From positions 1 through 33,397 of the forward strand of contig CAYYJS010000035.1 in the NCBI GenBank assembly GCA_964472315.1: a stretch of DNA of 33,397 nucleotides, written 5' to 3'. The position numbers were made by a program, and so were the translations under genes. Source of the DNA: CAYYJS01 sp964472315 (GTDB lineage Bacteria; Verrucomicrobiota; Kiritimatiellia; UBA8416). Shown here one piece after another: positions 27,769 to 33,397 of this stretch (position 1 is the stretch's first letter; each line of letters opens with the position of its first letter). The notes below the pieces were generated by a model. The model did not search any database, was not told where the DNA came from, and was given only the letters and a program-made list of their open reading frames with translations.

Positions 27769-28214
27769 TCCGTCGGCGCGGCGAGACAGAGACGGTCCGT
27801 CAGGTGCGGCGGACGTTTATCCCGTTCGACGGCATCCAGCCAGGCGAATATCTCCTCCACGCGCATCGGCTTGGCGAAGGTGTGACAGCCGAGCCGCGCG
27901 GCGTCCTTGCGCGTCGTCTCCGTCCAGTAGCCCGACATCAGGGCGATCTTCGGAATGTGACACCCGCGGTCGAGCATGCGGGTGACGAGGTCGATGCCGC
28001 TGTAGCGCGGCATGCGAATATCCGAGATGACGAGATCGGCGCAACGTTCATGGGCGCCCAGAGGGCACGATCCCTGGCAGACCGCGCAAAACGGCGTCGC
28101 GTCGGCGAACGTTTCCACCTCGTAGCCGCGCATCTCCAGCAGGAGCTTAAACAACTGTCGGATGTCGGCCTCGTCGTCAAAGACGAGCGCCCGTTTTCTG
28201 ACGTCGGCTTCCAT
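27765..28214 (-). CDS. Single-domain response regulator with a cysteine-rich insertion
   Basis: A 149-residue receiver domain. Acidic pair D13/D14, phosphoacceptor D65 (VISDIRMP), S94 (ALMSGY) and K115 (FAKPM) are all present, so phosphorylation is expected. Between helix 2 and strand 3 there is an insertion with Cys43, Cys46, Cys50 and Cys58 (CAVCQGSCPLGAHERC), a spacing suited to a zinc or iron-sulphur site. No DNA-binding domain follows, so it acts through protein partners. GGGGAG is nine bases from the ATG at 28214 and only three from the one at 28220, so 28214 is chosen. No kinase gene is adjacent. Confidence 0.85.
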   Translation of the reverse strand: MEADVRKRALVFDDEADIRQLFKLLLEMRGYEVETFADATPFCAVCQGSCPLGAHERCADLVISDIRMPRYSGIDLVTRMLDRGCHIPKIALMSGYWTETTRKDAARLGCHTFAKPMRVEEIFAWLDAVERDKRPPHLTDRLCLAAPTD

Positions 28215-28272
28215 CGTCATCCACTCCCCCGGCTTGCATGCCCTTTCAGCAAACGCAATCGAACACATCCTG

Positions 28273-28301
28273 ACAATAGCACGCGTACCCATGCCGCGCA
28301 A
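28273..28301 (-). promoter_or_regulatory. Promoter of the response regulator
   Basis: On the minus strand TTGCGC (28296-28301) is 17 bases from TATTGT (28273-28278), about 60 bases before the start. The same two hexamers with the same spacing precede the small membrane protein upstream. Confidence 0.55.
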
Positions 28302-28398
28302 GCGATAACATTCGGCATATCGAATGCCGGCGTGTCATACAGCTCGCCCATGGCGTGCCGGTCGATACGGGCGGTGGCGCGTGGCGGAGAAAGAGGGA

Positions 28399-28605
28399 TC
28401 AGCGGTGTCCAGCGCCGCGGATTCGCCGGCTGGAGAGTTCGTTCATGACCAGACCGGTGAAGACGAGCAGGGCGCCGATCAGGCTGGCGCCGAAGGGCCG
28501 GAAGGTTTCGACGTCGACGAGGCTTGCGAAGACGCCGGCGATCAGCATGACCATCCCGGTCATGGAAACGACCGCGGCGGCAAGCTGTTTGTGGTGTTGA
28601 GTCAC
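28399..28605 (-). CDS. Small two-span membrane protein
   Basis: A 68-residue protein with two membrane spans (AAAVVSMTGMVMLIAGVFASL and FGASLIGALLVFTGLVMNEL, in brief) and a basic tail (SSRRIRGAGHR). The short loop between them is VDVETFRP. The GTG at 28605 has GGAGG about 12 bases upstream. An ATG at 28668, with GGGGAG five bases away, would add 21 Arg/Gly-rich residues and is an alternative start. No family is recognised. Its promoter is almost a copy of that of the response regulator, suggesting shared control. Confidence 0.5.
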   Translation of the reverse strand: MTQHHKQLAAAVVSMTGMVMLIAGVFASLVDVETFRPFGASLIGALLVFTGLVMNELSSRRIRGAGHR

Positions 28606-28692
28606 CGTGAAGAACCCCCTCCAAAAGACGTCCCCCGTGCGGTCTCCTGGGGGGCGGCGCCCCTGCATCCCCTCTCCCCCCAGCACATGACG

Positions 28693-28721
28693 ACAATATA
28701 CCAACGGGCGTGGCCGCGCAA
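28693..28721 (-). promoter_or_regulatory. Promoter of the small membrane protein
   Basis: On the minus strand TTGCGC (28716-28721) is 17 bases from TATTGT (28693-28698). The leader that follows is unusually G-rich, with several runs of four to six G and a GGGGCG-CC-GCCCC-type hairpin. Confidence 0.55.
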
Positions 28722-28754
28722 TTCGGGCGGTTGCTGATTTTTTAGTAGGGGATT

Positions 28755-28770
28755 CCCCGATGAATCGGGG
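28755..28770. other. Hairpin just after panB
   Basis: CCCCGA-TGAA-TCGGGG is a perfect 6-bp stem with a tetraloop, two bases past the panB stop. No T-run follows on the minus strand, so it is a weak terminator or an mRNA-end stabiliser. Confidence 0.4.
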
Positions 28771-28772
28771 GG

Positions 28773-29567
28773 TCAATAGCAGTGCTCGGACGCCGGGAAC
28801 GCGCCGCTCTGGACATCGTCGCGATAGGCGGCGAGGGCATTCCGGATGGTGCCCGCGAGATCGGCGTAGCGCTTGACGAAACGCGGGGAGACGGACGCGT
28901 CGAGGCCGAGCAGATCCGGCGTCACGAGAATCTGTCCGTCACAGTCGGGACCGGCGCCGATGCCGATCGTGGGCACGCCAATGGCGGCTGTGATGGCCGC
29001 GGCCAACGCGGCCGGCAGGCATTCGAGGACGATGGCGAAAGCGCCCGCGCCGGCGAGGCTCCGCGCATCGTCCATCAGCGTCTGGGCCTCGTCGGGGAGG
29101 CGGCCCTGCACGCGATACCCGCCGAGTTGATGGATGCTCTGCGGCGTCAGCCCGATGTGCCCGAGCACGGGAATGCCGTTGGACACGAGCTTCGCCACCA
29201 GCCCGGCGCGCATAACGCCGCCTTCCACCTTGACCGCTTCCGCGTTGCCTTCCTTGATGAAGCGGCCGGCGTTGAGGAGTGCCTGTTCGTCCGACACCTG
29301 GTAGGACATGAACGGCATGTCCGCCACGACCAGGGCGGATTTGACGCCGCGTGTAACGGCGCGCGTGTGGTGCAGCATCTCGTCCATCGTCACGGGCAGT
29401 GTCGTCTCGTAACCCAGCACGGCCGTTGCCAGCGAATCGCCCACCAGGACGAGGTGAACGCCGGCCTCGTCGACCAGACGGGCCGTCGGATGGTCATACG
29501 CCGTCAGGCACACGATCCGGGTCGTGCCTTTGAGCGCCGTTATCTTGCGTGCGGTCCACGTTTTCAT
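28773..29567 (-). CDS. panB: 3-methyl-2-oxobutanoate hydroxymethyltransferase
   Basis: A 264-residue TIM-barrel enzyme that makes ketopantoate from ketoisovalerate and methylene-tetrahydrofolate, the first step of pantothenate (CoA) synthesis. Motifs: VCLTAYDHPTARLVDEAG near 19-36, LVLVGDSLATAVLGY near 39-53 with the metal-binding Asp, MPFMSYQVS, VKVEGG with a metal-binding Glu, and GHIGLTPQS. Length is normal. The ATG at 29567 has no clear ribosome site. It lies 41 bases after folK; both depend on folate chemistry and may form one operon. No panC is in the window. Confidence 0.96.
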   Translation of the reverse strand: MKTWTARKITALKGTTRIVCLTAYDHPTARLVDEAGVHLVLVGDSLATAVLGYETTLPVTMDEMLHHTRAVTRGVKSALVVADMPFMSYQVSDEQALLNAGRFIKEGNAEAVKVEGGVMRAGLVAKLVSNGIPVLGHIGLTPQSIHQLGGYRVQGRLPDEAQTLMDDARSLAGAGAFAIVLECLPAALAAAITAAIGVPTIGIGAGPDCDGQILVTPDLLGLDASVSPRFVKRYADLAGTIRNALAAYRDDVQSGAFPASEHCY

Positions 29568-29608
29568 GCGTTCACGTTAGCGTGGCGTGCCGCGCGTGCA
29601 AGGAGAAA

Positions 29609-30115
29609 CTACCAGTCGGAGCCGGTATGGGGGCGGACCGCGGGCGCCGCCGGCAGCGCGGCCAGAAGGTCGGCGACGCACCGGCGCTCGCCCGGCAGGA
29701 CCAGCGCGGGCCGGACGTCGGCGAGCGGTTGGACGACAAAGCGTCGCGCGGCCCAGCGCGGGTGGGGGAGGGTGAGGTCGTCGCGCGCGACACGCACGGC
29801 ATCGGCGTAGAGCACATCGATGTCGATCGTCCGCGGGGCGTAGCGGTCGCTCCCGCGGACGCGACCGAGCCCGTCCTCGATCGCGTGGAGACGCTCGGAA
29901 AGCGCATCGATGGGCTGGTCCGCGACGACGACGATCACCGCGTTCAAGTAAGCCAGCTCGCGGTATCGGGGGCGTACGCCGACCGGTTCGGTTTCGTAGA
30001 CCGGAGATGCGGCGGTCAGGCGCACGCCGTCCAGGGCCGCGATCGCGTCCCGCGCCGCGCGCAGGTTCGCGAGGCGGTCGCCCAGGTTGCTGCCGAGACT
30101 CAAACCCACTTCCAT
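29609..30115 (-). CDS. folK: 2-amino-4-hydroxy-6-hydroxymethyldihydropteridine pyrophosphokinase
   Basis: A 168-residue enzyme that pyrophosphorylates the pterin in folate synthesis. Motifs: GLSLGSNLGDR at 4-14, YETEPVG, ELAYLNAVI, RTIDIDVLYAD, and LPHPRWAARRFVVQPLADV in parts. The ATG at 30115 has GGGAG nine bases upstream; the longer in-frame extension overlaps the tRNA-Thr promoter. It is divergent from tRNA-Thr and leads to panB. Confidence 0.93.
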   Translation of the reverse strand: MEVGLSLGSNLGDRLANLRAARDAIAALDGVRLTAASPVYETEPVGVRPRYRELAYLNAVIVVVADQPIDALSERLHAIEDGLGRVRGSDRYAPRTIDIDVLYADAVRVARDDLTLPHPRWAARRFVVQPLADVRPALVLPGERRCVADLLAALPAAPAVRPHTGSDW

Positions 30116-30130
30116 GGGGGGAATCTCCCA

Positions 30131-30158
30131 TTGACAACGACGGGTGCGCAAGCATAAT
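30131..30158 (+). promoter_or_regulatory. Strong promoter of tRNA-Thr
   Basis: TTGACA (30131-30136) is 16 bases from CATAAT (30153-30158), so transcription would start near 30165, about ten bases before the tRNA. The -35 is perfect and the -10 matches five of six. Confidence 0.75.
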
Positions 30159-30175
30159 TCGGGCCGCATACCGCA

Positions 30176-30251
30176 GCCAGTTTAGCTCAGTTGGCAGAGC
30201 AAGTGATTTGTAATCACTAGGTCGTCGGTTCAAATCCGACAACTGGCTCCA
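30176..30251 (+). tRNA. tRNA-Thr (anticodon TGT)
   Basis: A 76-base cloverleaf: acceptor GCCAGTT/AACTGGC, D arm with CAGTTGGCAGAG, anticodon stem AGTGA/TCACT with loop TTTGTAA (TGT), T arm CGGTTCAAATCCG, discriminator T and an encoded CCA. It sits just upstream of a toxin-antitoxin and R-M region, and tRNA genes are common integration sites. No duplicated tRNA end is seen in the window. Confidence 0.97.
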
Positions 30252-30265
30252 CCCGAAACCCCCGC

Positions 30266-30302
30266 TTGACTTCTCCAGGCGAGGTGTCACATACTGTGCC
30301 AC
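30266..30302 (+). promoter_or_regulatory. Promoter and operator of the toxin-antitoxin pair
   Basis: TTGACT (30266-30271) is 18 bases from CATACT (30290-30295). Over the -10 and right up to the start codon lies an inverted repeat, GTGTCACA-TAC-TGTGCCAC (30284-30302), with one mismatch. This is the expected kind of site for autorepression by an antitoxin-toxin complex. Transcription would begin about at the ATG, so the mRNA is probably leaderless. Confidence 0.6.
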
Positions 30303-30551
30303 ATGAAGACAGCCACCATCAGACAGGTACGTCACGACTTCAGCACCGTGCTGGCATGGGTCGCCGAAGGCGAGGAAGTCACGGTCTTGAACCGGACCCG
30401 GCCCGTTGCCCGAATCTGCCCCCCGCGCGCCCAGACCCCGGCCAAGTTCAAGATGCCGGACTTCGCGGCCCGCGCGAAGGCGATCTTCGGGGACAAGCAA
30501 ACCCACTTCACGAACATCGTGTTGGAAGAACGGGAGCAAAGCCGATGGTAG
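30303..30551 (+). CDS. Phd/YefM-like antitoxin
   Basis: An 82-residue protein. The N-terminal half, MKTATIRQVRHDFSTVLAWV then EGEEVTVLNRTRPVARI, is the Phd/YefM fold used for DNA binding and dimerisation (for example SxVRxxFSxxLxxV, then GEEVxVTxRxxPVA). The C-terminal 40 residues would wrap the toxin. No Shine-Dalgarno site is present between the promoter and the ATG. The stop overlaps the toxin start by seven bases, a standard toxin-antitoxin arrangement ensuring the antitoxin is made first. Confidence 0.88.
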   Translation: MKTATIRQVRHDFSTVLAWVAEGEEVTVLNRTRPVARICPPRAQTPAKFKMPDFAARAKAIFGDKQTHFTNIVLEEREQSRW

Positions 30552-30979
30552 TCTACGCCGACACCAGCTTTCTTGTCTCGCTCTATGGCCGGGACGCCAA
30601 CAGCGCCCCGGCCCAGGAACTTGCCGCCAAACTCGCCGGTCCGCTGGCCTTCACCCCGTTCTTGCGCCACGAGGCCCGCAACGCGATACGGCTTGCGCTC
30701 TTCCGCAAGGAACTCACGGCGCACGAATGCGAGGCCGTAATTGCCGCCATCGAAGCGGACGCGAAGACCGGCGCGCTGGTCGAAACCCCCGTTGCGTGGG
30801 CAGAGGTCTACGCCGAAGCGGAAGCCCTCAGCGCCGCCCACACGGGGAAACTCGGGACGCGCGCTTCGGATGTTTTGCACGTCGCCGCCGCCGCCGCACT
30901 CGGGGTAAAGGATTTCTACACCTTCGACGCCCGGCAGAAAACCCTTGCCGTCAAGGCGGGCATGAAAGTCAAACCGTAG
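30545..30979 (+). CDS. vapC: VapC-type PIN-domain ribonuclease toxin
   Basis: A 144-residue PIN-domain toxin that would cut RNA (family members cut tRNAs or rRNA). The acidic tetrad appears intact: Asp6 (VVYADTSFL), Glu43 (RHEARNAI), Asp109 (RASDVLHVAAA) and Asp128 (FYTFDARQ). Length is typical. The ATG at 30545 overlaps the antitoxin end. It is followed 12 bases later by the broken R-M gene. Pairing with a Phd-type rather than a VapB AbrB-type antitoxin is common. Confidence 0.88.
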   Translation: MVVYADTSFLVSLYGRDANSAPAQELAAKLAGPLAFTPFLRHEARNAIRLALFRKELTAHECEAVIAAIEADAKTGALVETPVAWAEVYAEAEALSAAHTGKLGTRASDVLHVAAAAALGVKDFYTFDARQKTLAVKAGMKVKP

Positions 30980-31160
30980 GAGTCCGCCGCCATGACGATA
31001 CAAGAGTTCATAGCGAAGTGGCGCAAGGTGGCACTGAAAGAACGGTCCGCCGCACAAACCCACTTTATTGACCTTTGCCGCGTCTTCGAGCATCCCGACC
31101 CCGTGACGGCCGATCCCACTGGCGAGAACTTTTGCTTCGAGAAGGGCGCGGCCAAACACG

Positions 31161-31181
31161 GCCCTTCGACAAGCTCAGGGC
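31161..31181 (+). repeat. Short imperfect-palindrome repeat inside the nuclease region
   Basis: The core is CCCTTCGACAAGCTCAGGG (31162-31180), bounded by GC pairs that extend the inverted ends. This sequence is a recognisable short interspersed repeat in many environmental genomes. It adds residues HGPSTSSGQAAQ in frame between FEKGAAK and GFADV. Confidence 0.7.
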
Positions 31182-32040
31182 AAGCGGCACAAGGCTTCGC
31201 GGACGTGTAGAAGCGTGCCTTCTGGGGCTGGGAGTACAAAGGCAAGCACAAGGACTTGACCGACGCCTACGACCAACTACTACGCTATCGGAGCGCCTTG
31301 GAAAACCCGCCCCTGCTTCTGGTTTGCGACCTTGACCGAATCGTCATTCATACGAACTTCACCGGCACGGTTGAAGCCACCTACGACATACCCCTTGAAG
31401 CCCTTGCCGAACCCCGCAATGTCGAAATCATGCGGGCGGTCTTTCACGATCCCGAAGCCCTACGCCCCGGCCGCACGAGTGCCGCCGTCACCCAGGATGC
31501 CGCCCGGCACTTCGCCGAAATCGCCGCCGCCATGCGTGGGCGCGGCCTTGACCCGGCCGCCGTCGCCCACTTCCTTGACCGCCTGGTCTTCTGCCTCTTT
31601 GCCGAAGACACCCGACTCTTGCCCGATATGGTCTTCAGCCGAATCGTGACGCAAGCGGCCGGCGACCCCGCCCGCTTCGGCAAGATACTCGGGCAACTCT
31701 TCGATACCATGGCGACCGGCGGCGACTTCGGCCTTGAACCGATCCGCCATTTCAACGGCAACCTATTCGATGACCGCACCGTCCTTGACCTCACCGCCGA
31801 CGACGTGAAGCGCATCGCCGCCGCCGCGTCCCTCGATTGGAGCGCCGTTGACCCTTCCATCTTCGGCACCCTGTTTGAGCGCGGCCTTGACCCCAACACC
31901 CGCGCGCAACTCGGGGCGCACTTCACCAGCCGGGCAGACATTGAACTCGTGGTTGACGCCGTGGTCATGGCGCCGCTACGCCGGGAATGGGCGGAGACGA
32001 AGGCAATCGTTGAACGCCTGTTGACCACGGGAAAGAAAAC

Positions 32041-32107
32041 GCCTGGGAGCGCGGGCGTCCCGCCCGCATCGTCTCACAATGCGGCCGAGACGGCCGCGCT
32101 CCCAGGC
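32041..32107 (+). repeat. 67-bp palindromic element, copy 1
   Basis: The outer arms GCCTGGGAGCGCG (32041-32053) and CGCGCTCCCAGGC (32095-32107) are perfect inverted repeats. Inside are two smaller hairpins, GGGCG-TCC-CGCCC and GGCCG-AGA-CGGCC, and GCAT/ATGC. It encodes GSAGVPPASSHNAAETAALPG in frame (given in parts: SAGVPPAS, AAETAALPG). It sits where motif I should be. Confidence 0.8.
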
Positions 32108-33310
32108 GAGGAACCCGATTGGCCGAAGGTTGACTTCATCATCGGCAACCCGCCTTTCCTTGGCGACAAACTCATGCGCCGCGAACTGGGCGACGCCTAC
32201 GTTGACCAGCTCCGCGCGCTGTACGCCGACCGCATCCCCGGCCAGTCCGATCTTTGCTGCTACTGGTTTGAGAAGGCCCGCGCCCACATCGCCGCCGGCA
32301 AGTGCAAACGGGCCGGTCTACTCGCCACCCAGGGAATACGCGGCGGCGCGAACCGCGAGGTTTTGAAACGCATCAAAGATAGCGGCGGCATTTTCTGGGC
32401 CGAAAGCGACCGCCCTTGGATTCTGGACGGCGCTACCGTTCACGTCAGCATGGTTGCCTTTGACGATGGCGAAGAGAAGACACGAACGCTTGACGGCAAG
32501 CCGGTCCCTACGATCAACGCCAACTTGACCGCCGCCGCCGATACCGTGACGGCGTGCCCCATTCCGAGGAATCGCGGACTCTCATTTCTTGGCAACTGCA
32601 AGGGCGGACCGTTCGACATTCCTGAGCGCGAGGCCGTTGAACTCCTTGCCACTGCGGGAAACCCCACTTTCCGCGCCAACAGTGACGTTGTTCGCCCCGT
32701 CGCCAACTCCGAGGACCTTCTGAAGACCCGCATTCCTCGTTGGCTCATTGACTCCGCCGATCTTCCCCTTGAAACCTTCGTTGTCTACGAAAGGCCATAC
32801 CGACTTATCGAAGAGAGGGTGAAACCCAAACGAGACCAGAACCGCGACAAGTGGCTCAAGGAAAACTGGTGGCGTCCGCAACGGATGCGCCCTGAGATGC
32901 GAAATGCCATTGCCACGTTGCCCCGATTCCTTGTGACGCCAACAACGGCGAAACACCGGTCCTTCATGTGGCTTGCTCCGCCGATGCTTCCTGACCATCA
33001 GTTGATCGTCTTCGCCCGCTCCGACGACTACTTCTTCGGTGTGGTTCACTCCCGCTTTCACGAAGTGTGGGCACTTGCCCAGGGAACCCAGTTGCGCGAA
33101 AGGGAAAGCGGCTTCCGCTACACGCCGACCACCTGCTTTGAGACGTTCCCTTTCCCGGAGACCCACGCCGAACGCGACGCGGCGATTGCCGCCGCCGCCA
33201 AGGAGTTGAACGAACTCCGGGAAAACTGGCTGAACCCGCCGGAGTGGACTCGGACGGAAGTCCTGGAGTTCCCCGGCACAGTCGGCGGCCCGTGGAACCG
33301 CTACATCGTC

Positions 33311-33375
33311 CCTGGGAGCGCGGCCGTCTCGGCCGCATCGGGAAGCGGGCGGGACGCCCGCGCTCGTGTGCCCAG
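33311..33375 (+). repeat. Palindromic element, copy 2 (inverted)
   Basis: This matches the reverse complement of copy 1: GGGAGCGCGGCCGTCTCGGC then GGGCGGGACGCCCGCGCT. The right outer arm is diverged (CGTGTGCCCAG instead of CCCAGG). It encodes the last residues of the broken R-M gene. The contig ends 22 bases later. Confidence 0.75.
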
Positions 33376-33397
33376 CATGGGCCTGAACTTGTGAACT

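Larger units (their letters stand above)
30992..33394 (+). pseudogene. Broken MmeI-like type IIG restriction-modification gene
   Basis: The reading frame matches MmeI-type fused restriction-methylation enzymes but is damaged. GGAG lies nine bases before the ATG at 30992. Residues 1-72 are the N-terminal nuclease domain, then a TAG at 31208-31210 where homologues have the Trp of GFADVWKR; the same frame resumes with the nuclease block WGWEYKGKHKDL. The helicase-spacer region is present (FCLFAEDTRLLP, IFGTLFERGLDP, LGAHFTSR). The SAM-binding motif I (DPACGSGNFL in relatives) and about 100 residues around it are absent, replaced by a palindromic repeat. Motif IV NPPF (IIGNPPFLG) and a target-recognition region (YWFEKARAHI, ATQGIRGGANR) follow. 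The normal C-terminus is replaced by repeat-encoded residues. A read-through fragment from a TTG at 31256 would still lack nuclease N-terminus and motif I. Codon use, with many CTT and CCC, differs from leuS. Confidence 0.82.

Noticed and set aside
30545..30979. An in-frame upstream extension of the toxin to 30266
   Set aside because: It would read through the promoter, operator and antitoxin in another frame. The ATG overlapping the antitoxin stop and the VVYADTSFL start are typical of PIN toxins.
33216..33235. AACTGGCT near 33223 as a duplicated tRNA-Thr end (att site)
   Set aside because: Only eight bases match and they lie inside the R-M coding region; this is expected by chance.

Overview
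The window looks like one whole contig from a GC-rich bacterium. It starts inside the 3' end of a 16S rRNA gene and stops just past a palindromic repeat, and both are usual places for an assembly to break. I place it tentatively in the PVC superphylum, closest in style to Kiritimatiellota, Lentisphaerota or Verrucomicrobiota. The reasons are a CbiR-type cobamide-remodelling domain, a secreted DUF187-type glycosidase-like protein, an RfaH/UpxY-like NusG paralogue and a Pro/Ala-rich membrane protein with TSRIxLE and KTIRLKRP motifs. This is judged by eye and is not a phylogeny.

Layout. 1-4057: rRNA operon, 16S(partial)-tRNA-Ala-tRNA-Ile-23S-5S, closed by a strong intrinsic terminator. 4069-9377: an AEC-type permease, a large protein ending in a degenerate histidine-kinase dimerisation domain, a DUF2937-like membrane protein and two secreted proteins of unknown function. 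9549-9716: tRNA-Asp with its own promoter and terminator. 9782-15060 (minus strand): a tightly overlapping corrinoid operon, btuF-btuC-(btuD::cbiR)-cobU-cobS. 15181-19152 (plus): a secreted ankyrin-MORN protein, leuS and a 59-residue membrane protein. 19210-24653 (minus): a glycosidase-like protein, serA, a TPR protein and a NusG-family factor. 24787-27768 (plus): pyrH, frr, the repetitive membrane protein and trxA. 27765-30115 (minus): a response regulator with a cysteine-rich insertion, a small membrane protein, panB and folK. 30176-33394 (plus): tRNA-Thr, then an apparently acquired island with a Phd/VapC-like toxin-antitoxin pair and a broken MmeI-like restriction-modification gene containing three palindromic repeat insertions.

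How the genes work together. The corrinoid operon is the most coherent system. BtuF and BtuC capture and import corrinoids. The fused ATPase would power import, and its C-terminal CbiR-like TIM barrel should cleave the lower-ligand side of imported cobamides. CobU and CobS then rebuild the nucleotide loop with the cell's preferred base. Uptake and remodelling are therefore joined in one polypeptide and one translationally coupled operon.

The end of the contig is a decaying R-M gene. It has an amber codon in the nuclease motif, no SAM-binding motif I, a replaced C-terminus, and repeats at or near each lesion. No intergenic stretch exceeds about 300 bases; the longest (7402-7659, 258 bases) holds a short tandem repeat and a palindrome.
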